From the NCBI GenBank assembly GCA_015064555.1, contig SVRZ01000011.1, positions 1-64,000 on the forward strand: a stretch of DNA of 64,000 nucleotides, in the 5' to 3' direction. The stretch is from Oscillospiraceae bacterium (lineage in GTDB: Bacteria > Bacillota > Clostridia > Oscillospirales > CAG-272). The notes under the pieces were generated by a model that was given only the letters and a program-made list of their open reading frames with translations, ran no database searches and was not told the DNA's origin. Both the position numbers and the translations under genes were made by a program. This document shows, one piece after another, positions 37,433-47,585 of this stretch. Position 1 is the first letter of the stretch, and each line of letters starts with the position of its first letter.

Positions 37433-39010
37433 TTATTTTTTAGCAAAACTGACAATTTCCGACACCGGAACCGACCGTTTATGAAGAAAAACGGCACCGA
37501 ATATGAGATACCCCAGCCCCACGGGAATAAGTGAAAGTATGAGCCAGGGCAGATAACTACCTGTAGATATCGGGCAGTTTTGGTAGATCATCCTCGAGCC
37601 GTAAAACATAATAAATGCTATCGGATACGGCAGAAAAACCGAAATTATGTCATTTAAGCTCATATCGACAAGTCGCAGCATCAGTGAAAATGAGAGCAGC
37701 CAGGCAACCCCGTAGCATATCCCCGTGCTGATCGGGGCACCGCCTATTCCGATGCGAGGTATAAGAATGCATCCCGATGCAAACTTAGCCGCCGCGCCCG
37801 CGAGCATAGATAATAAGGATATTTCCTGGTGCCCGGATGCCTCGTGAGCCGTATTGCTTACCGTAAGCAACGGAAGGAAGATCATCGAAGGGCTGAGTAT
37901 CGCCGCCAACGGTGCCGCTCGCAATGCAGAGGCATCCTCGAATAAAACGGATAATATCTCCCCGGGGAAGAAAAGAAAGGCACAAGCAATAGGCGCGGAT
38001 ACCAATGAAATAACAGACAAAATTTGCTTTATGAATTTATCAAAGTCCTCCCTATGCCCAAGAGCCGACATCGAAGCAAGCTTCGGCAACGATGCCGTTG
38101 TAGCCGGTGACAGAAGCGCCATCACAAGATTAAGCATAGGAACAGCAAGAGTTGTAAAATTTCCGAAAAGAGCGATCGCCTCTTCCTTTGTTGCGCCATA
38201 TGATAGCAGCTGATTCGTTATTACTCCAAGATCTATTATATTGGTTATTCCCATTACCGCAGAGCTCAATGCTAAAGGTACGGAAATATGAAGTATCTTA
38301 GCAAAGACCTGAAAAGCTCCGGACTTAGGTGATGATTTCTGCCCTGCTTTTTCATCGGTTTTCAGAATTTTTGCAGAAATATACAAAAACGCTGCTCCAA
38401 CAAACGAGCCTAATGAAACTCCGAGCACAGCATAAGCGGAAACTATCTCCACACTGCTCCCTCTGCGGGCGGCGCAAAGTGCGAGCGATAGCCCGAGAAC
38501 GAATTTGACAGTTCCCTCTATTATCTCCGAGAGCGCGACGGGCAGCATTCTTTCTCTGCCGATAAGATACCCTCTCACCACTCCCGAGGCTGCGACGAAT
38601 GATAGCGACGGTGCTATGCATCTTAAGGAAAACGCAGCAAGATCATTCCCTATTCTTTTGGCAAAGCTATCAGACAAAAACAGCAAGATCGCGCTAAATG
38701 TAATTCCTATGATAAGGAAAAAGGAGATAGCATATCTGAGGATATATTCACTCTCCTTAGACTCACCCTTTGCCTCTGCCTCAGATACAAGAATAGATAC
38801 CGCTCGCGGCACTCCGCCCGTGCATAGCATATAGAAGAAGGTAAAAACGGTATATGCCGAATTGAAATATCCCATACCTGTATCTCCAAGTATGCGTGAA
38901 AGCGGCATCTTGAATAAAAATCCTAAGACCTTTACAATAATAACAGACAGTGTAAGAGATATTGCTCCGTTCAGTACAGTATTCCGTTTCTTCTCCGCCC
39001 TCATCTCCAT
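37433..39010 (-). CDS. SpoVB/MurJ-type polysaccharide biosynthesis flippase
   Basis: NGAISLTLSVIIVKVLGFLFKMPLSRILGDTGMGYFNSAYTVFTFFYMLCTGGVPRAVSILVSEA; about 14 TM segments; likely start MEMRAEKK. Confidence 0.88.
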   Translation of the reverse strand: MEMRAEKKRNTVLNGAISLTLSVIIVKVLGFLFKMPLSRILGDTGMGYFNSAYTVFTFFYMLCTGGVPRAVSILVSEAEAKGESKESEYILRYAISFFLIIGITFSAILLFLSDSFAKRIGNDLAAFSLRCIAPSLSFVAASGVVRGYLIGRERMLPVALSEIIEGTVKFVLGLSLALCAARRGSSVEIVSAYAVLGVSLGSFVGAAFLYISAKILKTDEKAGQKSSPKSGAFQVFAKILHISVPLALSSAVMGITNIIDLGVITNQLLSYGATKEEAIALFGNFTTLAVPMLNLVMALLSPATTASLPKLASMSALGHREDFDKFIKQILSVISLVSAPIACAFLFFPGEILSVLFEDASALRAAPLAAILSPSMIFLPLLTVSNTAHEASGHQEISLLSMLAGAAAKFASGCILIPRIGIGGAPISTGICYGVAWLLSFSLMLRLVDMSLNDIISVFLPYPIAFIMFYGSRMIYQNCPISTGSYLPWLILSLIPVGLGYLIFGAVFLHKRSVPVSEIVSFAKK

Positions 39011-39158
39011 ATATCGTCCTCGCTTTGCTTTTTCAATAGATAGCATCATCCTTCCCAAAAAAAGAAAAGGACTCACTAAAATTTATTAGCAAGTCCCGTC
39101 TTTTATGTGTTTTATAAGATAAAATAGTTGTTTTCAGAAAGCGAAAAAAACTCGGTGA

Positions 39159-40685
39159 TCAAAATTCATAGCCCTCTTCCTTGAAAAAGGCAAATATTTC
39201 ATCGGATACCGGTGGTTTTGCCTCCGGGCTTCCCGTTCTGCGCAGATCGTATTCCCTAAGATACTCATATGGGTATTTTGGGGTAAATATTCTTTCTATA
39301 CGTCTGTCCTTGCCGTTTTCGACTTTTTCGCTCACCAGCTTGGTTACAGCGCCTGCACCGATTGCAAATATAGTCTGCGTTTCCTCCATCATATAGACGT
39401 TATAAAGGCCCTCGTGTCCTTCCTTTGCAAAGCCAACGTTCTCGAGATTTCCAACGGTGTTCTTTTGCCTGTACATATAATACGGTTTATAACCGGCAAA
39501 CTTAGCCTTTATCTGTGAGTAGGAAACAGACTTTCCTGCATCACCACCGGATACCGAATAAACGTTTGAATTACTTTTCAATACCTCTGCCGCCTTTTTG
39601 ACACAGAATGTGTGGACGGTTATATTGGTGGGATCAAGCTCTATTATCCTGTCAACGGTTTCGGAAAAATTACGGAAATCATCCCCGGGAAGTCCGGCAA
39701 TAAGATCTACGTTTATATCCTTTATACCGCTTTCCTTTGCAAGGCGAAATGCCTCAAAGAAATCCTTGGCAGTATGACGTCTGCCGATCTCTCTCAATAT
39801 ATCATCGTTGAGCGTCTGGGTATTAACGCTGATACGAGTTACACCGTATTCCTTTGCTACCGCGAGCTTTTCTGCCGTTATCGTATCGGGTCGGCCTGCC
39901 TCAAGTGTAAACTCTGCAAGCTCAGATGTGTCGGTGTGCTCCGATATACAGGATAAAAGACGCCTGAGCTGATCCGCGGAAAGCGTAGTAGGCGTTCCGC
40001 CGCCGATATATATTGTGGAGAGGCGCATACCCAACCTTTTTATTATATTAAAGGTATCATCAAGATCGCTGCATAATGCCTCTATATATGGGTCTATCAG
40101 TGATAAAAGCCTGGGAGTGGTATAAGAAACGAAGCTGCAATACGAGCATCTGGTCGGACAGAACGGTATAGATATATAAAGTGAGCAGGTCTTAGGCTGC
40201 GCCTTCTTCAATATCTTCATTTCCAAAGATGCAACAGAAACAGCCAGTGCTGCCTTCTGCGGATTAAGAAAATATTCGTCACGAAGTATTCTCTTGCTCT
40301 TTGTAATTCCATTTCCTGCACGTATCAGCGCGCCTGCTATTTTTGCGGGACGGACACCCGTAAGTATTCCCCACGGAGGTGTATGAGCCAGAAGCTCCTT
40401 ACCCGCCGAGAACATAGCCCTTCCTACAGCTATCGACTCACGCGTCGCAATAGTGACAGACTCATCCCCCGACACGGAGGCTGAAGCGTCGCAGACCTTA
40501 TCATTAAGCTTCATAGAAACGTAAGCCGTTACTCCGCCGTCTGCATCGGGATAAACGTTTACACTGACCTCGGGAACACCATCTCCGCTCTGCTCATTCT
40601 CCCCAAAGGTAGCACCCGGGAAAAATACCATGCAAAGCGTCTGAACGTAATATCTGTTGATGTTTCCGTCTACTTTTAATATCAT
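39159..40685 (-). CDS. hemZ: coproporphyrinogen dehydrogenase HemZ (radical SAM)
   Basis: YISIPFCPTRCSYCSFVSYTT; IYIGGGTPTTLSADQL; next to dtd-relA. Confidence 0.93.
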   Translation of the reverse strand: MILKVDGNINRYYVQTLCMVFFPGATFGENEQSGDGVPEVSVNVYPDADGGVTAYVSMKLNDKVCDASASVSGDESVTIATRESIAVGRAMFSAGKELLAHTPPWGILTGVRPAKIAGALIRAGNGITKSKRILRDEYFLNPQKAALAVSVASLEMKILKKAQPKTCSLYISIPFCPTRCSYCSFVSYTTPRLLSLIDPYIEALCSDLDDTFNIIKRLGMRLSTIYIGGGTPTTLSADQLRRLLSCISEHTDTSELAEFTLEAGRPDTITAEKLAVAKEYGVTRISVNTQTLNDDILREIGRRHTAKDFFEAFRLAKESGIKDINVDLIAGLPGDDFRNFSETVDRIIELDPTNITVHTFCVKKAAEVLKSNSNVYSVSGGDAGKSVSYSQIKAKFAGYKPYYMYRQKNTVGNLENVGFAKEGHEGLYNVYMMEETQTIFAIGAGAVTKLVSEKVENGKDRRIERIFTPKYPYEYLREYDLRRTGSPEAKPPVSDEIFAFFKEEGYEF

Positions 40686-40724
40686 TGATAAAATTGCCTT
40701 TCAACGAATTTTTAAAAAGAATGA

Positions 40725-41189
40725 TTATGCCTTGCGGCTTTTATCGAGCACAGTCGAATTCATAACGATGGTAACGGGGCCATCTGTGGACATCTCGGTA
40801 CGCATATCGCTTCCGAATACTCCGCTCTCGCATTTTCTGACTCTCTTTTTCATTTCAGAGAGAAAGAACTCATAGAGACGATTCGCTTCATCCGGAGCGG
40901 CTCCGTTAAGATAATCAGGGCGGTTACCATGCGCATAATTTGCATTCAGCGTGAAATTCGAAACTACAAGCACCTCTCCGTCCACGTCGTTGACGGAAAG
41001 ATTCATTTTTCCGTTTTCATCGGTGAAAATACGAAGCTTCGATATCTTTTCCGCAAGTAGCAAGGCATCGCGCTCTGTGTCGCTTTTCTCAACGCCCAGG
41101 AGAATATAGAGCCCCTTTTGCGCGCTTCCTGTCAAAATGCCGTCAGAGTACACGGTCGCATGGTTTATTCTTTGTAAAACTGCTATCAT
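40725..41189 (-). CDS. dtd: D-aminoacyl-tRNA deacylase
   Basis: MIAVLQRINHATVYSDGILTGSAQKGLYILLGVEKSDTERDALLLAEKISKLRIFTDENGKMNLSV. Confidence 0.95.
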   Translation of the reverse strand: MIAVLQRINHATVYSDGILTGSAQKGLYILLGVEKSDTERDALLLAEKISKLRIFTDENGKMNLSVNDVDGEVLVVSNFTLNANYAHGNRPDYLNGAAPDEANRLYEFFLSEMKKRVRKCESGVFGSDMRTEMSTDGPVTIVMNSTVLDKSRKA

Positions 41190-41197
41190 AAGCTGCC

Positions 41198-43414
41198 TCA
41201 ATTCGAGAATCCGCGCACTACCGAAACTACCGACTTGAGCGATCGGAGCTTTGAAACTATAGATTCATAATGCGCTGTATTTTTACATCCGACGGAAAGG
41301 TTGACAAGCATATTTCCGTTTTTCTGTATCTGTGTATTTATTGAGGATATCGAAACCTTCATATCTGCGAGTGCTACCGATATAGAGGCTATTATACCTA
41401 TTCCGTCCTCTATGATGAGCTGTATCATTGCCTGATAGGTTTCGTTATTCTGAGTTTCCTCGGGAGTATCCCATTCAGCCTTAACCCAGCGCGACAGGTT
41501 TTCCTCATTTCCGCGGGAAATCGTTACGTTCGGGCAATCAGCCTTATGGACAGATACACCGAAGCCTCTGGTAATAAATCCTACGATACGGTCACCGGGT
41601 AACGGGTTACAGCACTTCGCAAACTTGACCTGACAGCCGCGCTCACCGTCGATTATAATACCGCCGTTAGTTCTGAGTCTGTTACTCTTTGCCACTACCT
41701 TTACCTGGGATATCTCGTCAGCAGTATTTTTGGAAGCAGGCTCACGCGAAGCAAGGATCTTTTCAAACTCCTCGCGCATCTTCGGAAGGAATCTTGATAA
41801 GGAAAGACCACCGAAGCCGATGGTATTATAAAAGTCGTCGCAATCCTGGATGCCAACTCTCTTGGCTAATATCCTTACTACCTCTTCGATCTCGGACTCG
41901 GTAAAGCCCTTGCCTATCTTGCGGATCTCCTTCTCGACCTCTGCCTTACCGACAACGATATTTTCGGAGCGCTTCTCCTTTTTATACCACTGACGGATCT
42001 TGCTCCTTGCCGCACCCGTCTTTACTATCTTGAGCCAATCTCTGCTAGGTCCCTTTGAGGACTGAGAGGTTATTATCTCAATAATATCACCGTTCTTGGG
42101 TACCTTGTCGATAGGAACGATAACTCCGTTGATCTTCGCGCCCGTCATCTTGTTTCCGACGGCCGAGTGGATCGCATAAGCAAAATCTATGGTAGTCGAA
42201 CCCTGCGGAAGCGATATAACATCGCCCTTGGGCGTGAATACGAAGGTCTCGTCATGGAATATATCGGTCTTGAAGGATCGCATGAACTCATCGGGATCAC
42301 GGGTATTCTCGTCCGATTCGAGAAGCTGTGCTATCCACCTGAGCTTTTCATCTATATCGTTTGCCGCTTTTGCTCCCGACTTGTATTTCCAATGCGCGGC
42401 GAGACCGTATTCCGCCTCCTCGTGCATCTGCCTGGTTCTTATCTGTACCTCAAACGGAATACCGTTATTTCCTATAACGGTCGTGTGAAGAGAACGGTAA
42501 AGGTTGGGCTTGGGAGTCGAGATATAATCCTTGAATCTGCCGGGAACCGATTTAAACATCTCGTGAACAAGTCCAAGCGCGGTATAGCACTCAAGCTCGT
42601 TATCAACGATGACTCTTACGGCATAAAAATCGTATATTTCGTCAAATGCCTTATTGAAAGTATACATTTTTCGATAAAGACTGTATACCGACTTAATACG
42701 TCCCTCGAGCTCGAAATGGATATTATTCTCGTGCAGCTTTTCGGAAAGCTCACGCTTAGCCTCCTTAAGGAAATCACGGCTGATGCCGTACTTTTTCTTT
42801 ATGGATTCCTCGACCTCGGCATATCCGATATGGTCAAGGTAGAAGAGACTGAGATTCTCGAGCTCCTGCTTTATCCTCTGCATACCGAGTCTGTGAGCGA
42901 GGGGGGCATATATATACATCGTTTCAAGGGCTATAGCCCTCTGCCTGTCCTCCTTTTTCGCAGAAAGAGTACGCATATTGTGAAGTCTGTCACATAGCTT
43001 TATGAATATGACGCGTATATCCCTGTTCATTGCGAGCAGCATCTTGCGTATATTCTCTATATGTGCCTCCTCCTTATCGGCAACCTGTACCTGTATGATC
43101 TTGGTAAGACCGTCTACAAGCATAGCGACCTCCTGGCCGAACATGGATGCGATCGTAGACAGATTTGTCTTATCGGCACAGTCCTCAACGGTATCGTGAA
43201 GCAGTCCCGCGCATATCGAATCGGTATCGAGTCCAAGCTCGGCAACTATGGTTGCCACCGCCACAGGGTGGCTTACGTAGGGCTCTCCGCTCTGACGGAA
43301 CTGACCTTCGTGCATCTTTGCGGAATAAAGAAAGGCTTTATTTATTTTTTCGTAATCATAGCTTCTGTCGTTATTTTGAATAACGTCAAGCAACGGTTTC
43401 ATTAATTCGTCCAT
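41198..43414 (-). CDS. relA: bifunctional (p)ppGpp synthetase/hydrolase
   Basis: HD domain ICAGLLHDTVEDC; EIYDFYAVRVIV; TGS and ACT domains. Confidence 0.97.
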   Translation of the reverse strand: MDELMKPLLDVIQNNDRSYDYEKINKAFLYSAKMHEGQFRQSGEPYVSHPVAVATIVAELGLDTDSICAGLLHDTVEDCADKTNLSTIASMFGQEVAMLVDGLTKIIQVQVADKEEAHIENIRKMLLAMNRDIRVIFIKLCDRLHNMRTLSAKKEDRQRAIALETMYIYAPLAHRLGMQRIKQELENLSLFYLDHIGYAEVEESIKKKYGISRDFLKEAKRELSEKLHENNIHFELEGRIKSVYSLYRKMYTFNKAFDEIYDFYAVRVIVDNELECYTALGLVHEMFKSVPGRFKDYISTPKPNLYRSLHTTVIGNNGIPFEVQIRTRQMHEEAEYGLAAHWKYKSGAKAANDIDEKLRWIAQLLESDENTRDPDEFMRSFKTDIFHDETFVFTPKGDVISLPQGSTTIDFAYAIHSAVGNKMTGAKINGVIVPIDKVPKNGDIIEIITSQSSKGPSRDWLKIVKTGAARSKIRQWYKKEKRSENIVVGKAEVEKEIRKIGKGFTESEIEEVVRILAKRVGIQDCDDFYNTIGFGGLSLSRFLPKMREEFEKILASREPASKNTADEISQVKVVAKSNRLRTNGGIIIDGERGCQVKFAKCCNPLPGDRIVGFITRGFGVSVHKADCPNVTISRGNEENLSRWVKAEWDTPEETQNNETYQAMIQLIIEDGIGIIASISVALADMKVSISSINTQIQKNGNMLVNLSVGCKNTAHYESIVSKLRSLKSVVSVVRGFSN

Positions 43415-43429
43415 AATTAAACCCTGTAA

Positions 43430-45622
43430 TCAGATATTTTGTTGTGAGCGAAGCCTTCTCAACAAATTGGATTTATCGAGTTCTGTTTTGCCCGATCTGT
43501 AATACACCTTGAATTGATAGGTTTCATCTGCAATTTCGTTTATACCCATAATATTCAACTCCTGCATAACCTTTATGATTATCAGAAGCTTGATATAACC
43601 GATATCGGGGCAATCCTTGGTCTGTGCAAGCTTGCGCGAGATATCACGCACCTTAAGAACATCCTCCCCTGCTCTTACCGATGCTACCAGGAACCTGTAT
43701 ACCGCCGCGAAGTCATCTCTTGACGGCAATATGTGCTCCTCGGGAGAAAACCTCGCACCGTTCCATACCTCGTAAAAACGCTCGTGCTCCATTTTTATAA
43801 GAGTTCTCTGAGAAGCCGATTCCTTTATATCACGTACGATGAGCTGCACGCTTCTGCGGCCCGCCCATTCGTTTATATCAATGTTAAACAGTACGTCTGC
43901 CTTGTCTCCCACGTAAAGTCCGAGCGAATCGGGAGAGCATGAGAAGAACATACCGACCACGGTATTTCTGCCGCTGGTAAACACAAGCTTGGTATGCTTT
44001 CCCTCGCTTATCGGTGATATTTCACTGAGTATCGCACCTCTGAGTATAAATCCGGGTAATGGATTCCCTACTCCGTACGGCTCAAGTATTCTGAGCTCAT
44101 CCGCAAGACCGATATTAACGTCATCAAGTCCTATCTCGAGATCGGCATCAACCGTCGGAATCATATTATCATCGCAGAGAATGCCCGAAGCATACTCATT
44201 TATCTTTGTACGGAAAAGCGGAAGATTTCCGCGTGTTACCGAAAGTCCTGCGGCAAGCTCGTGACCTCCGAACTTTACCAGCTCGTCCTTGCAGTGGACA
44301 AGCGCATCCACAAGATTCATTCCCTTAATGCTTCTGCCCGAGCCCTTGCCTACGTCCTCGTCGCTCTTTACTCCCGGATCGTTGCCCTCAAAGGAAATAA
44401 GTATCGATGGTCTGCCGTACTTTTCGGTTATTCTCGAAGAAACTATACCTATTACTCCGTGATGCCAATTATCGGAATCCAGAACTATAACCGGCATACG
44501 GTCATATCCGTTTTCCTCGATCTTTTTGAATGCTTCTTCTATTATGCGGTTTTCCTCGTTCTGACGCTCCTTATTCACGTCGCAGAGCTCCTCGGCTATT
44601 CTGTAAGCCTCGGGATATGACTCGGAAAGGAAGAGCTCAACAGCCATGCCCGCAGATCTTATTCTTCCTGCGGCGTTGATCCTCGGGGCAAGAGTAAAGC
44701 CTATATAAGCCGAGCTGATCTTGACCTTTCTTCTTCTGTTTGCAGTTCTTTGAGCATCGTTTTTACCCGTCGCGGCATCTATGAGCGCCGCCACACCGAT
44801 ACGCGGAGATCTTTCGATGATCTTGAGCCCGTAGCTGACTATCAGTCGGTTTTCCTCCTTTATGGGCATAACGTCCGCGATAGTTCCGATAGCGACAAGA
44901 TCGGCATATTTCGAAACTATTGCCAGCGCCGCTGCCGCCCCGCCTGCTTTAGTGTACGATTCCTCAAGCGCGCATAACAGCTTGAATACCACACCTACGC
45001 CGGCAAGCTCCTTGAAGGTCGACATGCAATCCGGTCTGTGCGGATTGACTACCGCAACGGCGGACGGAAGCACCTGTCTGCACTCGTGGTGATCGGTGAT
45101 GACGAAATCAACGCCGAGCTCCTTTGCAAATTCCACCTCATCATTTGCGGTAATACCCGTGTCAACCGTGATAATAAGGTCGGTTCCGTCCTCGGCAAGC
45201 GATCTTATCGCCACCTCGGAAACACCGTATCCCTCACCTATTCGGTTGGGGATGTAATAATCGACGTCGGCACCTCTGGACTTAAGATAAAGATAGAGAG
45301 TACACACCGAGGTCACTCCATCAACGTCATAATCGCCGTATATGGTTATTTTCTCGTCGCGCGAGAGCGCGAGCTCGATTCTCTCCACCGCCGCACGCAT
45401 ATCGGCGATAGCAAACGGATCTGTAAGTATTTCCGATTCCATATAAAGGAATTTTTTGGCAGAATCCGTGTCGCAATATCCCCTGCTGTACAGAAGACTC
45501 GCAATAATGGGATTTATTCCAAGATCGGCTGCGATCTCGCTCACCTTTGCGCGCGATTCATCGGTAGCCTGGCTCTTGAGAACCCACTTTTTCTCCTTCA
45601 GTTTGTTCTTTTTGTGTTGCAT
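43430..45622 (-). CDS. recJ: single-stranded-DNA-specific exonuclease RecJ
   Basis: ITIYGDYDVDGVTSVCTLYLYL; DFVITDHHECR; GHELAAGLSV. Confidence 0.97.
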   Translation of the reverse strand: MQHKKNKLKEKKWVLKSQATDESRAKVSEIAADLGINPIIASLLYSRGYCDTDSAKKFLYMESEILTDPFAIADMRAAVERIELALSRDEKITIYGDYDVDGVTSVCTLYLYLKSRGADVDYYIPNRIGEGYGVSEVAIRSLAEDGTDLIITVDTGITANDEVEFAKELGVDFVITDHHECRQVLPSAVAVVNPHRPDCMSTFKELAGVGVVFKLLCALEESYTKAGGAAAALAIVSKYADLVAIGTIADVMPIKEENRLIVSYGLKIIERSPRIGVAALIDAATGKNDAQRTANRRRKVKISSAYIGFTLAPRINAAGRIRSAGMAVELFLSESYPEAYRIAEELCDVNKERQNEENRIIEEAFKKIEENGYDRMPVIVLDSDNWHHGVIGIVSSRITEKYGRPSILISFEGNDPGVKSDEDVGKGSGRSIKGMNLVDALVHCKDELVKFGGHELAAGLSVTRGNLPLFRTKINEYASGILCDDNMIPTVDADLEIGLDDVNIGLADELRILEPYGVGNPLPGFILRGAILSEISPISEGKHTKLVFTSGRNTVVGMFFSCSPDSLGLYVGDKADVLFNIDINEWAGRRSVQLIVRDIKESASQRTLIKMEHERFYEVWNGARFSPEEHILPSRDDFAAVYRFLVASVRAGEDVLKVRDISRKLAQTKDCPDIGYIKLLIIIKVMQELNIMGINEIADETYQFKVYYRSGKTELDKSNLLRRLRSQQNI

Positions 45623-45764
45623 TTATATTTTAACCATTAGTCGGGCAATGCCCGCCTTCCAATTTTATTAACTGATTTACTGCCTGTCGGCATTGTTTTT
45701 TTGCGGTGGGCTTCGTTCTTGATTTCACCCGATAGCACACGCCGCCGATATTTCGGTATTTTAG

Positions 45765-47378
45765 TCAATGTCTGTATTTTTTCATAAGAGCAAGCGCGGT
45801 ACGTATACCGTCTATTGCGGCACTCGTTATGCCGCCTGCATATCCTGCTCCTTCACCCGCAGGATAAAGATTTAAATATCCCGTGGCAAGTCTTGTTTCT
45901 GCATCTCTGAGTATCCGTATAGGTGCACTCGTTCTCGTTTCCGCGCCTGTCAGGATCGCATCCCGGACTGCAAAGCCGGATATTCTTTTATCGAAAGCAA
46001 AAATTGCATTTTTTATCGAATCGCATACAAGGGGCGGCAGATAGTCATACGGCGAGGCAAGAGTGACTCCCTTTCCATCCATATAAGTCGGTAATATTCG
46101 CGAGGGCTCGTGGCATATCCTGCCGCTCACAAAATCACCGAAGGTTATTATCGGCGCGGAATAATCCGAGCCTCCCGCAACAAATGCGGCGCGCTCTATG
46201 CTTCGCTGATATTCTATCGCCTTTATCGGATCGGCACCGTAGTCCTCCTTGAAGATCGAGCATACCACGGCACTGTTTGAATTTTTTCCGCCTCGGCTAT
46301 GGTCGCTCATTCCGTTTACAACAACGCCGCCGCATTCGCTGGCTGCGGCAACCACCTCTCCGCCCGGGCACATACAGAAGGTATATACGCCGCGCTCCTT
46401 TGTATTATGGGAGAGCGCGTATTCCGCATGACCGAGATTCGGATCCGAGGCGAATCTTCCGTACATGGCGCGGTCTATATCCTCTGTGAGATGCTCTATA
46501 CGCATTCCTACCGAAAATCCCTTAGGTTCTACCGAGATACCTCCGGCAATAAGCCTTTCATACGTGTCCCGCGCGCTATGTCCTATTGCAAGCACAACTG
46601 CACCCGTGGGAATCTCACCTTTATCGGTCAAGACTGCCGAAATCCTTCCGCAGATCGAGCGAATGCCTGTAAATTCGGTGTGGAAGCGCACCTCGCCTCC
46701 GAGCTCATTTATACGCTTTATGATATTATCTACCACTCCGCAAAGAATATCGGTTCCTATATGCGGCTTGGCAAGATAAAGTATTTCATCGGGTGCTCCG
46801 TTCTCAACGAAGCGCTGCATAACGTATGCGGACATACCGTCATTTATTCTCGTGACGAGCTTTCCATCCGAAAAGGTTCCCGCACCGCCTGCTCCGAACT
46901 GAATATTCGTATTCGTATCGAGTATCCTGTCTTTCTTAAAGCGTTTTATTGCGCCCACTCTTTCACTGACACTGCCGCCGCGCTCTATCACTATCGGAGC
47001 ATATCCGTTTTCTGCAAGCATAAGCGCACAAAAGAGTCCGCAAGGCCCTGATCCGATGACGACGGGACGAGCGGAAAGCGGCTCATCTCCTATCGTTGGG
47101 ATAGGCATCTCAAGCCTATCCTCCGCCGCGCCTGCGACAGCCAGCGCACTCTCGGACTGATAGCGGATATCACCTCTGACCAACACAGAGTATACGAATT
47201 TGACGTCATCCCTGCGCCGCGCATCAACACTTCTTCTGTATATAGAATATACGGCTCCGCTCACCGATATCTTCGCGGCACGCAATCGCCGCTCTGCAAC
47301 TGAAAACGCCTCTTCAGCAGAGGCGTCAGTCGGCAATTTTATATTGTTAACAATCAAAGACCGAGTTTTACAGCTCAT
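45765..47378 (-). CDS. FAD-dependent oxidoreductase (uncharacterised FAD-dependent dehydrogenase family)
   Basis: PVVIGSGPCGLFCALMLAENGYAPIVIERGGSV; TNIQFGAGGAGTFSDGKL; YPAGEGAGYAGGITSAAIDGI. Confidence 0.93.
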   Translation of the reverse strand: MSCKTRSLIVNNIKLPTDASAEEAFSVAERRLRAAKISVSGAVYSIYRRSVDARRRDDVKFVYSVLVRGDIRYQSESALAVAGAAEDRLEMPIPTIGDEPLSARPVVIGSGPCGLFCALMLAENGYAPIVIERGGSVSERVGAIKRFKKDRILDTNTNIQFGAGGAGTFSDGKLVTRINDGMSAYVMQRFVENGAPDEILYLAKPHIGTDILCGVVDNIIKRINELGGEVRFHTEFTGIRSICGRISAVLTDKGEIPTGAVVLAIGHSARDTYERLIAGGISVEPKGFSVGMRIEHLTEDIDRAMYGRFASDPNLGHAEYALSHNTKERGVYTFCMCPGGEVVAAASECGGVVVNGMSDHSRGGKNSNSAVVCSIFKEDYGADPIKAIEYQRSIERAAFVAGGSDYSAPIITFGDFVSGRICHEPSRILPTYMDGKGVTLASPYDYLPPLVCDSIKNAIFAFDKRISGFAVRDAILTGAETRTSAPIRILRDAETRLATGYLNLYPAGEGAGYAGGITSAAIDGIRTALALMKKYRH

Positions 47379-47409
47379 CTATCCTCCTATCTTTTGCGAA
47401 GCGGCGTAC

Positions 47410-47568
47410 CTAGTCCGGAAGATTTAACAGCTCCGATATTCCAGCCGTTTCTCCGCTCTCCTTGGGAGAGCTCACGTTAACATATAGCCAAAAGATTACC
47501 GCACATACCAAACTGAGTAATAATATCAGATAAGTGCTCAATTTAATTCCCAAAAACTTTTTTCCCAT
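47410..47568 (-). CDS. 52-aa CdaR/YbbR-like membrane-anchor stub
   Basis: MGKKFLGIKLSTYLILLLSLVCAVIFWLYVNVSSPKESGETAGISELLNLPD*; one TM followed by FWLYVN; sits at the cdaR position between cdaA and the FAD gene. Below the ORF-track length cutoff. Confidence 0.7.
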   Translation of the reverse strand: MGKKFLGIKLSTYLILLLSLVCAVIFWLYVNVSSPKESGETAGISELLNLPD

Positions 47569-47585
47569 AATCAGACTCCGAATCA

